Part shown: positions 1-7,346 of the stretch, one piece after another | Numbering within the stretch: the stretch's first letter is position 1 | Layout: every line of letters begins with the position of its first letter | Virus record (IMG/VR): IMGVR_UViG_3300021420_000017 | Span: 62,001-126,000 of that record | From: a virus | Direction: 5' to 3' (one strand) | Length of the DNA stretch: 64,000 nt | Program-made: the position numbers and the translations under genes | The notes under the pieces: model-generated | Database searches by the model: none | Told to the model about the DNA's origin: nothing | The model's input: the letters and a program-made list of their open reading frames with translations, nothing else

Positions 1-19
1 TTAGAATGGGGGGCGGGCA

Positions 20-235
20 ATGATCGAGTGGATCGTCAATGTGTGTCGCATCGCGTGGGTCAACATGTTGGTGTCGCATCGACTGTGGACACCCAGAAGT
101 AAGAGGCGATCGGACATCACGCCGGAGATGTTGTTCGCTAAGCCGATCATGAGTTGCGCCTACTGTCATCACCGATTCCCGAGTCCCATCAGACCCAGTG
201 AGCTGGTCTTTCATATCCGAGATGAGTGTCCGTGA
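20..235 (+). CDS. Small Cys/His (zinc-finger-like) protein
   Basis: A 71-aa protein I do not recognise. Its C-terminal third has a CAYC pair (about residues 46-49), then His 66 and Cys 70, spaced like a small treble-clef or C2HC zinc site, so nucleic-acid or protein binding is possible. The stop overlaps the GTG start of the next gene, as in a phage operon. The ATG follows a purine-rich GGGGGGCGGGC stretch that could serve as a ribosome site. It lies at the window edge, so its promoter is not visible. Confidence 0.55.
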   Translation: MIEWIVNVCRIAWVNMLVSHRLWTPRSKRRSDITPEMLFAKPIMSCAYCHHRFPSPIRPSELVFHIRDECP

Positions 236-417
236 GGAGCCCGGAGGAGGCGCGCGAGATCGCTTCTCTGAGTGGTTTCAGGCGCGAGTTGTATGAGTGG
301 CTTCGCTTACGACGCAAGACCCATAGTGACGCTTTTCGGGCCGCCAGTCTCCGCTGCTGCAATCCTGAGACTGGCTCCGGCCACACCGAGGAATGTCGGG
401 CGAGTTGGTCCTTGTGA
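226..417 (+). CDS. Hypothetical small protein
   Basis: A 63-aa protein from a GTG start, basic in its first half (FRRELYEWLRLRRK) and ending in a CC...H..EC cluster that could bind one metal ion. It overlaps the gene before by 10 nt and the gene after by 25 nt, which suits translational coupling. No family is recognised. The existence call rests on position and on coding continuity, so confidence is moderate. Confidence 0.45.
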   Translation: MSVRSPEEAREIASLSGFRRELYEWLRLRRKTHSDAFRAASLRCCNPETGSGHTEECRASWSL

Positions 418-740
418 GCACTGACAGCATGTTCGATATCCAGATGGGCATCTACCGCCACTACAAGGGACCGCTCTACCAGGTGATCGGGCTGGCCCAT
501 GACGCGAACGCGATGGACCTGTTCGTGAGTGAGGCCAGCAAGTTTGGGTGCGGCCAGCACTGCTACCTCGGTGAGCGCACGGTGGTGGTCTACATGCCGC
601 TCCAGCTCGACGGCGCGCACCCGGGGCCGAGAATGGCCGTCCGGACGCTAGAAGACTTCGTGGCTCGCGTCGGGCCGAGGAAGATGACCAAGCGGTTCGA
701 GTACCTCGGCCCCGTTCTGATTGCCGAGATGCTCCAATGA
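393..740 (+). CDS. DUF1653-domain protein
   Basis: A 115-aa protein whose centre matches the DUF1653 pattern: a short strand with G-x-YRHYKGPLYQVIGLA (about residues 19-35), then the VVVYMPLQL segment and a final RTLEDF motif. DUF1653 is a small all-beta domain common in bacteria and phages with no established biochemical role. The sequence has an insertion (FGCGQHCYLGE) before the last strands compared with the usual 60-70-aa domain. It sits in a run of overlapping small genes. Family assignment is fairly firm, function unknown. Confidence 0.75.
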   Translation: MSGELVLVSTDSMFDIQMGIYRHYKGPLYQVIGLAHDANAMDLFVSEASKFGCGQHCYLGERTVVVYMPLQLDGAHPGPRMAVRTLEDFVARVGPRKMTKRFEYLGPVLIAEMLQ

Positions 741-918
741 CGCGCAGGCGAGCGCCCCGGTGAGTCAGGAGCGCCTTTCGATTTTCAATGCGGATCGCTG
801 TGCGTGTCAGTTAGGGTTCTGCCAGAACAGGGCGACAGTAGATTGCTTGTGTGACAGTTGCTGGCTAGAGTACTCAGCGATGCGAAACATGTACTTAACC
901 TCTGAGGAGTGGCACTGA
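721..918 (+). CDS. Cysteine-rich small protein
   Basis: A 65-aa protein with seven cysteines, six of them between residues 27 and 47 in C.C....C.......C.C..C spacing, suggesting a compact zinc-binding module. It is drawn from a TTG codon that overlaps the previous gene by 20 nt. A GTG at 760 in the same frame (VSQERLSIF) is an equally possible start and would give 52 aa with all but one of the cysteines. The stop overlaps the ATG of the next gene (TGATGAG). Function unknown. Confidence 0.5.
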   Translation: MPRCSNDAQASAPVSQERLSIFNADRCACQLGFCQNRATVDCLCDSCWLEYSAMRNMYLTSEEWH

Positions 919-1268
919 TGAGCCAGACTGATCCTGATGAAGCAAAAGAGGATGAGCCGATCAACTACATGGATATCAAGGAGTTCCGTGAGTTAGGATT
1001 CCTGCAAGAGGTGAATCGACTCTTCTTTCATCCCCTAGGTCTAGCACTAGAGGTGGTAGTAGAAGAGGACGGAGATGAACACCTAGGCGGCATCTGGGAC
1101 TACCGCGATGATCCTGAGGGCATAATATTTCTCGGTGGAGCAATCGATGAGAGCAAGGCAGTTCGAGTGATCGAGGAGCGGGCACGACACGCTCCAGCCC
1201 GCATGAAGATGTTCGGTCAAGTCATTCAGCCAGGCGATCTGGGCGACCGCGCTGAGAGTTCTCCGTGA
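918..1268 (+). CDS. Conserved phage protein, unknown function
   Basis: A 116-aa acidic soluble protein beginning MSQTDPDEAKEDEP. The ATG at 918 is preferred over a start nine bases upstream because GAGGAG lies just before it at ordinary spacing and it overlaps the upstream stop. The core (INYMDIKEFRELGFLQEVNRL and HLGGIWDYRDDPEGI) looks like a compact alpha/beta fold seen in hypothetical proteins of actinobacteriophages, but no function can be named. The end overlaps the GTG of the next gene by 4 nt. Confidence 0.7.
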   Translation: MSQTDPDEAKEDEPINYMDIKEFRELGFLQEVNRLFFHPLGLALEVVVEEDGDEHLGGIWDYRDDPEGIIFLGGAIDESKAVRVIEERARHAPARMKMFGQVIQPGDLGDRAESSP

Positions 1269-1687
1269 TCTTCTGGGATCATGGACGGGTGTTGATCGAT
1301 ATTGGCATTGGAGCCGGATTCGGTTCGTTCAATTGGTGGCGGCGCAACTCGATGGCGCAGATGCAGTTCGTCACCCTTGCCTGCGCTGCGCTTCTGGCGA
1401 TATGCGCAGTCTTGGTCGTGGTGTGGACCAATGTGTTCCCGTACGGTTGTTCTATCCAGGTAATCGTGTTTCTTGCTATCTATTGGCGTAACGGGCCGCG
1501 TGGTCGGAAGAGGATCGCCAAGCTGATCGGTGCGAAGGCCAAGGCCGAAGTCGTCCCCAGTCCGTTCTCCGGTGAGCGCATGATGCGCTGTGCGATCTGT
1601 GGAGGACGGGTGTGGTTTGCGTGGCTGTGGAGATCGAGGTTCCACCAGATATGCGCCGACATCTATCTGCGTGATCGATTGCGCTAG
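1265..1687 (+). CDS. Predicted two-helix membrane protein with CxxC
   Basis: A 140-aa protein starting at a GTG that overlaps the upstream stop. Hydrophobic stretches at about residues 33-55 (LACAALLAICAVLVVVW) and 62-73 (SIQVIVFLAIYW) predict two close membrane passes, followed by a basic linker (RGRKRIAKLIGAKAKAE) and a C-terminal CAICGG pair. The likely topology is two membrane helices with a cytoplasmic basic tail. It could be a membrane accessory or exclusion protein. No family was recognised. Confidence 0.6.
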   Translation: MIFWDHGRVLIDIGIGAGFGSFNWWRRNSMAQMQFVTLACAALLAICAVLVVVWTNVFPYGCSIQVIVFLAIYWRNGPRGRKRIAKLIGAKAKAEVVPSPFSGERMMRCAICGGRVWFAWLWRSRFHQICADIYLRDRLR

Positions 1688-1697
1688 CATGGGCGCC

Positions 1698-1868
1698 ATG
1701 ATGATCGAACCTGATTCCCAGACACCCGAAGACGACACATCCTTCTGGGAGTCCCAGCCCGGCGTGCACGAGGACATCGACTCCGGTCGAGCAGCAGCAC
1801 CTGACGAGCTGTACGACGAATCGGCAGTGCGGCGACGCTACGGTGTTGCAACCCCCGACGGGCAATGA
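1698..1868 (+). CDS. Small acidic hypothetical protein
   Basis: A 56-aa acidic protein (MMIEPDSQTPEDDTSFW...RRYGVATPDGQ). The start at 1698 is favoured because TAGCAT (1685-1690), a plausible -10 box, lies seven bases upstream, the spacing of leaderless actinobacterial messages. ATG 1689 in the same frame is the alternative. It ends six bases before the end of the convergent minus-strand NAD operon, so it is the last gene of the first rightward unit. Function unknown. Confidence 0.5.
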   Translation: MMIEPDSQTPEDDTSFWESQPGVHEDIDSGRAAAPDELYDESAVRRRYGVATPDGQ

Positions 1869-1874
1869 GCAGAC

Positions 1875-1892
1875 CTAGTCCACAGGGACTAG
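1875..1892. terminator. Short hairpin between convergent units
   Basis: CTAGTCC (1875-1881) and GGACTAG (1886-1892) form a 7-bp stem with an ACAG loop exactly between the rightward unit ending at 1868 and the leftward NAD operon, whose stop codon is part of the stem. No U-run follows on either strand, so at best it is a weak bidirectional terminator or RNA-end stabiliser. Confidence 0.35.
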
Positions 1893-2150
1893 TAGTTCTG
1901 TCACGGGGCGGACCTCAGCAACACTGCCTATTTCGCATCGAAAGATAGTGCGTGACGTCTCGTCTCTCTGGTAAGACTCCACCGCCTTGTTCTGGTGGGG
2001 CGTGATCAGTTCTACGGCGAAGTCACCCGGGCCTAGTGTTTTGAGCACTACGTAGACACGGTTGCTTATAGCGTTGCGAGCGTCTCCGGGAGTGGCTTTC
2101 CTTGATGTCATCACTGAGGTTCGATTCCAATCGTTGGGTTTCATTCTCAT
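1875..2150 (-). CDS. Fourth gene of the NAD operon, unknown
   Basis: A 91-aa protein beginning MRMKPNDWNRTS. The reading frame is open further upstream, but that part is the shadow of the regulator gene. The ATG at 2150 overlaps the regulator's TGA as ATGA and is the natural coupled start. The protein has no membrane segment. Its second half (RVYVVLKTLGPGDFAVELITP and SRTIFRCEIGSVAEVRPVTEL) looks like a small beta-rich domain. Being coupled to a NAD-salvage regulator suggests a role in the same pathway or in anti-defence, but no motif supports a specific reaction. Confidence 0.6.
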   Translation of the reverse strand: MRMKPNDWNRTSVMTSRKATPGDARNAISNRVYVVLKTLGPGDFAVELITPHQNKAVESYQRDETSRTIFRCEIGSVAEVRPVTELLVPVD

Positions 2151-2794
2151 GGCGTGAAACGCCACCATGCTTGAGGGCGCCCAGGCTGGCCTGAGACCCG
2201 GATAGATGATGGCTCGATCCTCTCTAGGAACGGCGTTCTCGTGAGCAGGCGATGGATGGTGGAGCGGCGCTGCTTCTCTCCATAGACAGCATCCACCAGG
2301 CGGGTCATCTGCCCGGTGCTGAACTCGGCTCCCAGTAGCGCTTCCAGCGCGTACCGATCGGCCCAGACCAGCTCGCGGAGCTTGAGTAGCGCACTGGCGA
2401 TGATGGCGTTGTGGTCGAAGGGCAGCTCGGGGAGCGCGTCGGCATTGAGGGCGAGCCAGGTACAGGGCCAGTGAAAGAAGTGCCCTCGCTGATGAATAAT
2501 GGCGATGCAAGAGATAGCGACCGTTGGGCCTCTCACATCGCGCTTGGGAGTGTCATGCACCTGATTGACGATCAGGTAGTCGGTTTCATGCAGGGTGACT
2601 CTCAGTTTGATATCTAGGGCTCTCGTAGCAGCTTCTAGAACGGTCTCGTCCTGGAACATTAGGACTCCGGGCAGCGCTAGTTCGCCCCAGTGCGGCTCGT
2701 TGGCCCTGAGGTTAAGCCCGATGCTTAGCCCCCGGTCGGCGTGGTAGCGCAGGGCCACCACGTCGACCGAGAGCATGGGGTTGGATTCAGTCAC
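2147..2794 (-). CDS. NrtR-like regulator (dead Nudix + winged helix)
   Basis: A 215-aa protein starting at GTG directly after the TAA of the NAMPT-like gene. Residues 8-150 look like a Nudix fold: a LPG...DETVLEAATRAL segment aligns with the Nudix box at about 42-64. The box has lost its catalytic residues: the second glycine is Val 44, and the REXXEE part reads RALDIK, so hydrolysis is not expected. Residues 160-215 (STGQMTRLVDAVYGEKQ, then HRLLTRTPFLERI) match the winged helix that follows the Nudix domain in NrtR, which senses ADP-ribose-type ligands and represses NAD genes. Position in a NAD operon supports this. Likely role: repressor or sensor acting at the palindrome at 5216-5228. Confidence 0.75.
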   Translation of the reverse strand: MTESNPMLSVDVVALRYHADRGLSIGLNLRANEPHWGELALPGVLMFQDETVLEAATRALDIKLRVTLHETDYLIVNQVHDTPKRDVRGPTVAISCIAIIHQRGHFFHWPCTWLALNADALPELPFDHNAIIASALLKLRELVWADRYALEALLGAEFSTGQMTRLVDAVYGEKQRRSTIHRLLTRTPFLERIEPSSIRVSGQPGRPQAWWRFTP

Positions 2795-4321
2795 TTAGTT
2801 GCGCCAGGCTTCGTAGTCGGCTGTCCCTGCGCGCAGGGTGGCCCTCACGCTGGCGAAGCTCTGTGACCAGATGAACTGCCCGTCCTCCCAAACCGGTCGC
2901 AGCAGGCTCTGGGATTCTTGAGCTGGGCTCGCGCACTCATCGAGGTAGTAGCCAGCCTTGTCGTAGCCCGCGCGGACCGCCAGACGCCCCGTGGCGGACT
3001 TCTTGATGCCGTCGTCGGTGATCGGGTCCTTGAACAGGTTGTGGCCCTCTCCGTCGATCTCAGCCCAGGTCGCCTTCATCGCGAAGCCGAAGGTGTCGCG
3101 GGTCACGTGCTGGTAGGAGAAGGAGCCCACGCCCAGGACGATGTTGGTCGAGGCGAAGCCCTTGGCAGCCAGCCGCTCGGTCATCTGCTGCGCCCGGTCG
3201 TAGTTGATCGAGTCGCCGTAGATCATGCCGATGTGGGGGTCCAGCTCTTTGTAGCCCGCCTCGTTGACCGGGCCGCCGAAGGTCTCCCACAGCAGCTCGG
3301 CGACGCCCTTCTCGGCGGGGGTGCGATCATCGGTGACGATCTGGTTGGGGCTGCCCCACGGATCTTCTTGGGGTGCAAATTTGGTCCCACAGATGATGTC
3401 GACCGGGTTCCCACTGTCGGGCCTGATGACGAGCTTGCCGTCGCGGGCCATGATGCGGTCCTTGAGCTTGGGCAGGATCTCGGTTAATACTTTCCAGAGA
3501 TCCCAGGTATCTGAAACAACCGAGACGATACCGCTTGGGTAGAGGTCGAGCAGGCGCTCGAAGGTGGCAAGCTCGTCTTCCTTGCTTCCGGCACACATGA
3601 CCGAATGCTCCGTTGCAGCCACACTTCCACCTACGAGTCCGTTATCGCCGGGGTAGAAGTTCTCGACGTACTCCAGCGCGGGGATGGAGTCAGTGCCCGT
3701 GAAGCTGAGCAGGTGGCCCGCGCCTGAGGCAGCAGCGGCCTCTATGCTGGCCATCCCGCGCAGGCTGAAGTCGTGGCCCTGCCAATCCACTGCGGCAGCC
3801 GGAGCACCCGTCTCCCGGGCGCGCCAGTCGAGCAGACGACGCAGGTGCCAAGCCGTGGTGGCCGAGGTGCAGGGCATCCAGATCTGGGCTGATAGGACGG
3901 ACTCGATGTAGTTGACCAGCCAGAAGAAGTCCGGGTGGGTGTTCTCGACCGTGAACATCGGCACCCGCAGTGGGGTGAGCGTGCCCTCGGGCAGGGCGCA
4001 GAAGCGCAGTGGCAGGTAACCCAACCGGTGCAGCGCGCGGATGTGCTCGGTGCCGATGTCGTTGGGCCCGAGCACTGCTGTGGTCATGGCCTCGTACTCG
4101 CGCGCCACGTCGGCCTCCTCGCGGCTGAACCACCGCTCGAACTGGTCGATGCAGTAGTCCTGCAGGAAGGCCTGTAGGCCGAAGAAGACGACCCGATCCA
4201 CGCCCTCGACCCGGCTGGAACGAGGGGTGAAGTTGGAGTAGACCCGTGTAGTCTTGTCCGGGTATTGGCGCCTATGATCGAGCTTGTACGCATCTATCGC
4301 TTGCATCGGGTTGAACTGCAT
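2795..4321 (-). CDS. nadV: Nicotinamide phosphoribosyltransferase (NAMPT/NadV) family
   Basis: A 508-aa protein, close to the 460-500 aa usual for this family. Family signatures in order: DAYKLDH-like N-terminus (10-16), a GHDFSLRGM motif (182-190), FTGTDS (207-212), ATEHSVM with the phospho-accepting His 239, PSGIVSVVSDTWD with Asp 271, IRPDSGNP (299-306) and GDSI near 355. The enzyme joins nicotinamide to a pyrophosphorylated ribose donor: NMN if the donor is PRPP, or NAD+ directly if the donor is ADP-ribose-pyrophosphate (the Namat variant of the NARP1 pathway). Its ATG overlaps the stop of the PRPP-synthetase-like gene by one base. The sequence alone cannot separate the two donor types, but no NMN adenylyltransferase is seen in the window, which favours the second. 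Confidence 0.93.
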   Translation of the reverse strand: MQFNPMQAIDAYKLDHRRQYPDKTTRVYSNFTPRSSRVEGVDRVVFFGLQAFLQDYCIDQFERWFSREEADVAREYEAMTTAVLGPNDIGTEHIRALHRLGYLPLRFCALPEGTLTPLRVPMFTVENTHPDFFWLVNYIESVLSAQIWMPCTSATTAWHLRRLLDWRARETGAPAAAVDWQGHDFSLRGMASIEAAAASGAGHLLSFTGTDSIPALEYVENFYPGDNGLVGGSVAATEHSVMCAGSKEDELATFERLLDLYPSGIVSVVSDTWDLWKVLTEILPKLKDRIMARDGKLVIRPDSGNPVDIICGTKFAPQEDPWGSPNQIVTDDRTPAEKGVAELLWETFGGPVNEAGYKELDPHIGMIYGDSINYDRAQQMTERLAAKGFASTNIVLGVGSFSYQHVTRDTFGFAMKATWAEIDGEGHNLFKDPITDDGIKKSATGRLAVRAGYDKAGYYLDECASPAQESQSLLRPVWEDGQFIWSQSFASVRATLRAGTADYEAWRN

Positions 4322-5193
4322 CAGGACTCCTGGAGAGTGATGTGGTTGATGAGGGTGCCGAAGAGCGACTTGACTAGTGCCGGGTAGGTATGCGAATCGG
4401 AGCCAGGATGGGAGTCGGTGGTGTGGATCGCGCCGTAGTTGGCACTGAGCTTCTCGAAGCCAGCGGAGAAGATCCCGTGGCTGACCCAGAGTGCTAGTTG
4501 CTCGCGCGGAACGTTGATGGCTTCGGCGAGGCCCAGGAAGGTTCCCCCGCCATCGCAGATGTCATCCACGACGAGGAACGACACGCCTTCGGGTAGGGGT
4601 TCACAGGTGAAGCCCGAGAGCTTGCCGGTGACGAAGTCGCGGTGCTTCATGGCCTGGTAGACGGGAACGTCGAGCTGATTTGCGACCAGTTCTGCGCGCT
4701 TGCGTGCGCCTACGTCCGGGCAGATCACTCCAGCGAACGGCTCATCGTAGGGATCCAGGGAGTACGCCAGACTGTGCCAGAACTCGCTGCTGAGATTGTT
4801 AAGCCCCACCACGGTCAGGTTGTTGATCAGAGCGGGCATGACATCGGAGTGGGGATCGAAGCAGATGATCTGCTCCAGCCCTAGTGAGTTGAGGAAGTCC
4901 GCGTAGACCTTGGCTCCGAGTGGGATCCCACGGTCCTGACGCGCGCCGGGCAGGTAGGGGATCAGTGCGATCCGCTTGTGTCCGACCCGCCTCATTGCAT
5001 CGGCCCACATGGCGAGCTTCATCAGGTCGTCGCCTGAGGCTCCGCGCAGGTAGGCGACCTGGATGGGCCAATCACTGGCTCCTGCCGCTGGAAGGTGGGC
5101 TTCTCCGCCCGGGAATTGGATAAAGCGATGATGTGCTTCGCGGATCGGCCTCCCGGCTTGGTCGTGGGGGGTCTCGTACAGGTCGATTGACAT
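4321..5193 (-). CDS. prs: PRPP-synthetase-like enzyme (Prs or Adps type)
   Basis: A 290-aa protein, slightly short for a 310-320 aa PRPP synthetase. Motifs: PGARQDR (82-88) for ATP, FDPHSD (112-117), CPDVGARKRAE (158-168), KHRDFVTGKLSGF catalytic loop (183-195) and a PRPP-type loop VVDDICDGGGTF (208-219). The family transfers pyrophosphate from ATP to a ribose 5-phosphate. In phage NARP1 operons the homologue (Adps) acts on ADP-ribose instead. First gene of the leftward operon, read from a promoter only a few bases upstream, so the message is probably leaderless. The adjacent NAMPT-like gene would use its product. Confidence 0.9.
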   Translation of the reverse strand: MSIDLYETPHDQAGRPIREAHHRFIQFPGGEAHLPAAGASDWPIQVAYLRGASGDDLMKLAMWADAMRRVGHKRIALIPYLPGARQDRGIPLGAKVYADFLNSLGLEQIICFDPHSDVMPALINNLTVVGLNNLSSEFWHSLAYSLDPYDEPFAGVICPDVGARKRAELVANQLDVPVYQAMKHRDFVTGKLSGFTCEPLPEGVSFLVVDDICDGGGTFLGLAEAINVPREQLALWVSHGIFSAGFEKLSANYGAIHTTDSHPGSDSHTYPALVKSLFGTLINHITLQES

Positions 5194-5200
5194 GGGCCGA

Positions 5201-5231
5201 ACCGTAGCAGATAAAACTCACGGTGAGTCAA
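5201..5231 (-). promoter_or_regulatory. Promoter of the NAD operon
   Basis: Read leftward: TTGACT (5231-5226), a 19-nt spacer, then TACGGT (5206-5201), seven bases before the ATG at 5193. The spacer is 1-2 nt long for sigma-70, and the -10/ATG distance predicts a leaderless transcript. Confidence 0.6.
5216..5228. promoter_or_regulatory. Palindromic operator in the NAD promoter
   Basis: ACTCACGGTGAGT is a perfect 13-bp palindrome around a central G. It lies across the -35 end and spacer of the NAD-operon promoter, where bound protein would block RNA polymerase. The NrtR-like product of the same operon is the obvious candidate ligand-dependent repressor. No second copy was found in the window, though a palindrome at 17289-17305 shares the CACGGTG centre. 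Confidence 0.55.
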
Positions 5232-5339
5232 ACTGCGTGGTAGGACACATAGTTGCGTTCCGCTTTGTACTCAGCGCAAGTCACGATATGTTCTCATGCA
5301 AATCGTCGCCAATCCAGACTTCACATAGGAGTGAGCGCA

Positions 5340-5531
5340 GTGGTCTCTACCGGCGTGCTGCCCGATTATCTGATCTGGGCCGGGGTCGCGGGTCTCATGT
5401 TCGTGATCGGAGGCGGGCTGGTCGCTGCTCTATCTGATCACGATCACGCAGACCCTCTTCATGTTGAAGAGGGTGCTCAGGCGCAGTCGAGGGTACAAGG
5501 TTTGATACTCATGATCGAACCGCTAGGCTGA
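5340..5531 (+). CDS. Single-pass membrane protein
   Basis: A 63-aa protein from GTG 5340, placed eight bases after an AGGAG site at 5327-5331. Nearly the whole first half (YLIWAGVAGLMFVIGGGLVAAL, about residues 11-32, short of 20 in its core) is one membrane helix, followed by an acidic His-containing tail. It is divergent from the NAD operon. The small size and simple topology fit many phage membrane accessory proteins. Function unknown. Confidence 0.55.
   Translation: MVSTGVLPDYLIWAGVAGLMFVIGGGLVAALSDHDHADPLHVEEGAQAQSRVQGLILMIEPLG
5502..5529 (+). promoter_or_regulatory. Sigma-70-type promoter
   Basis: TTGATA (5502-5507), a 16-nt spacer and TAGGCT (5524-5529) lie 34 bases upstream of the ATG at 5564. 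The boxes fit host housekeeping promoters of actinobacteria and nearly repeat those found before the gene at 51186. It overlaps the end of the upstream membrane-protein gene. Confidence 0.6.
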
Positions 5532-5563
5532 TCGCATCGCCAACCGAGGAATGAGACGAACTG

Positions 5564-6367
5564 ATGAGTAAGCCAAACCCCAACGCTCGACCGGTAGTCG
5601 AGCCCGTGGTCGAGGGTCGCTACGAGACGCATCCTGCCTTCGGTCACATCTACGTCAATCGGGTGTCCTCCAACCCCGGTGCGGTGCTGTTCGACTCCGA
5701 CATCAAGCACCAGCACTACATGACCCTCCGGCTCTCCACCGCTGAACGGAAGCGGGACCTCAGCCAGGACTGGATCAACCCGCGAGAGCGCCTGTTTGAG
5801 GTGGCGATGAGCGAGGCGCAGTGGGCCAGTTTCGTCAGCTCTGTTGGCTCCTCCGGCGTGCCGTGCACGATCGTGTCCACGCCGGATCAACACCGCGTGC
5901 CGGGGCTGCCATTCGCGCCTCGGACGGCTGAGTCGATGGCCGAGGTGCGGGGAGCGGCGGACAAGGCATACGGGAAGATCAAGGCTGCGCTGACGCAGTA
6001 CGAGAACACGCCGAGCGTGCCCAAGAAGGCCAAGGACGCTGCGTTGAGCAATCTGCACTTAGCGATCCACCACGCCACGGCTGACGTCGCCTTTGTGGGC
6101 AAAAGCCTGGTCGAGCACACCGAGAACGTGGTCCAGTGCGCCCGCGCGGACATCGAGGCGATGGTCGTCCAGCACGCTCAGCAGATCGGGATCGACCCGG
6201 CGAATGTCACCGCGCCGCTGATCTTGGAGTCGGGCAATGATGCCAACCTGGCAGAGCGCACACAGCACACGCCATGGCGTGTCGATTCCCGTCTGGTCGA
6301 CCGAGATGGTCTGGTGTTGCCGGACGTCAATACTGTTCGGGTCGACTTCCCGGATTCGATTGTCTGA
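5564..6367 (+). CDS. Conserved phage protein, unknown
   Basis: A 267-aa soluble protein. Residues 17-110 contain a well-formed alpha/beta core (GHIYVNRVSS, GAVLFDSDIKHQHYMTLRL, WINPRERLFEVAMSEAQW), and residues 120-200 are helical (AADKAYGKIKAALTQYENT; ADIEAMVVQHAQQIG). It resembles uncharacterised proteins shared by large actinobacteriophages, but I cannot name a function. It follows a clear sigma-70 promoter and starts a rightward block. The stop overlaps the next ATG by one base. Confidence 0.75.
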   Translation: MSKPNPNARPVVEPVVEGRYETHPAFGHIYVNRVSSNPGAVLFDSDIKHQHYMTLRLSTAERKRDLSQDWINPRERLFEVAMSEAQWASFVSSVGSSGVPCTIVSTPDQHRVPGLPFAPRTAESMAEVRGAADKAYGKIKAALTQYENTPSVPKKAKDAALSNLHLAIHHATADVAFVGKSLVEHTENVVQCARADIEAMVVQHAQQIGIDPANVTAPLILESGNDANLAERTQHTPWRVDSRLVDRDGLVLPDVNTVRVDFPDSIV

Positions 6368-6576
6368 TGGAGATTACTTTCGAGCTGCCGGATAGATCGT
6401 GTCGAACTATGGAGATGCCGCTTGGTTTGCGTACTCCCTGCATAGGGGAGTATGTGGCTGGTATCCCCCGCACGGCACCCGGGACGAACTTCATCGTCGT
6501 TGATGTAGTTCAGGATTTCGGCCGAATGTATGAGGGCAGAGATGAAGAGCCTTTCGTTTATGTGAAGTTGCATTGA
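6367..6576 (+). CDS. Small beta-rich hypothetical protein
   Basis: A 69-aa protein (MEITFELPDRSCRT...PFVYVKLH). The ATG at 6367 overlaps the preceding stop as TGATG, which decides the start over a longer frame that runs back into the upstream gene. Alternating hydrophobic residues suggest a small beta-barrel or beta-sandwich. No family or motif is recognised. Confidence 0.6.
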   Translation: MEITFELPDRSCRTMEMPLGLRTPCIGEYVAGIPRTAPGTNFIVVDVVQDFGRMYEGRDEEPFVYVKLH

Positions 6577-6650
6577 TCCGTGCTACTTTTTACTCGCTGA
6601 CTGATCCGATACCCTTAGTCTGAGTCGCCAAACGATACAAAGGAGAACTG

Positions 6651-7346
6651 ATGACCCTGAACACCCGCATCGCGGTCCTGCAGCCTGTCCCAGTCAAAGA
6701 ACTGTTCGATTGGGTCAACACCAATCTGCTCAAGGCCGAGAACCCGATGACCTATGACGAGCAGGAACACGCACATGACTACGCCGCGTGGAAGGCGGCC
6801 GGTGGCGGGAAGGCAGATCTCCGGCAGTTCCAGATCCCGATCGAGGGCGCCCACTGGACCATGGGAAATCAGATGGGCCAAGGTTTCGCTGCGATCTTCG
6901 AGATCGAGTACCGCCCGGATGGTCCGCTCTACGCCGAAGATGAGTATTACTACGACGAGGATCGTTTCCCCGACCTGGCCGAGGCCAAGGGCTGGGATGC
7001 TTACCCGGCCTCGCAGATCCCCGAGGGTCAGCGAGGTCGGCTCGCTCACCCGGCCATGGCCATGCAGATCGTCTTCGACACTGGTTACAGCTACCAGCAC
7101 GAGACCATGGGTTTCGGTTGCGGCACGCTGCATGCGATCTACATCAACCTGATCGGGAGCTGGCTCGCTGAGCGCGGGGTGGGTTATCGCTGGTACAACG
7201 AGTTCAATGGAACCTGGAATGATGCTGGGACCGAGCAGAACCTGATCGGCGGCGGTGATGAGGCAAAAGCCTGGTTCGAGCGCGTGGTCAAGCCCGCGAT
7301 CATTGCCCGGGCTGTTCAGGACGGCGCGATGGCGAAGTTCCTCTGA
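6651..7346 (+). CDS. Conserved phage protein, unknown
   Basis: A 231-aa protein with a good AAGGAG ribosome site six bases before the ATG. It is acidic and aromatic-rich in the middle (EDEYYYDEDRFPDL, about 98-111), and its second half (GYSYQHETMGFGCGTLHAIYINLIGSWL) is conserved-looking. No catalytic signature is seen. Its stop overlaps the ATG of the next gene by one base, so the two are co-translated. Confidence 0.7.
   Translation: MTLNTRIAVLQPVPVKELFDWVNTNLLKAENPMTYDEQEHAHDYAAWKAAGGGKADLRQFQIPIEGAHWTMGNQMGQGFAAIFEIEYRPDGPLYAEDEYYYDEDRFPDLAEAKGWDAYPASQIPEGQRGRLAHPAMAMQIVFDTGYSYQHETMGFGCGTLHAIYINLIGSWLAERGVGYRWYNEFNGTWNDAGTEQNLIGGGDEAKAWFERVVKPAIIARAVQDGAMAKFL

Noticed and set aside
1875-2510. 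211-codon version of the gene after the NrtR-like regulator
   Set aside because: The first 120 codons are the shadow of the regulator gene. The ATGA overlap at 2150 gives the natural start.
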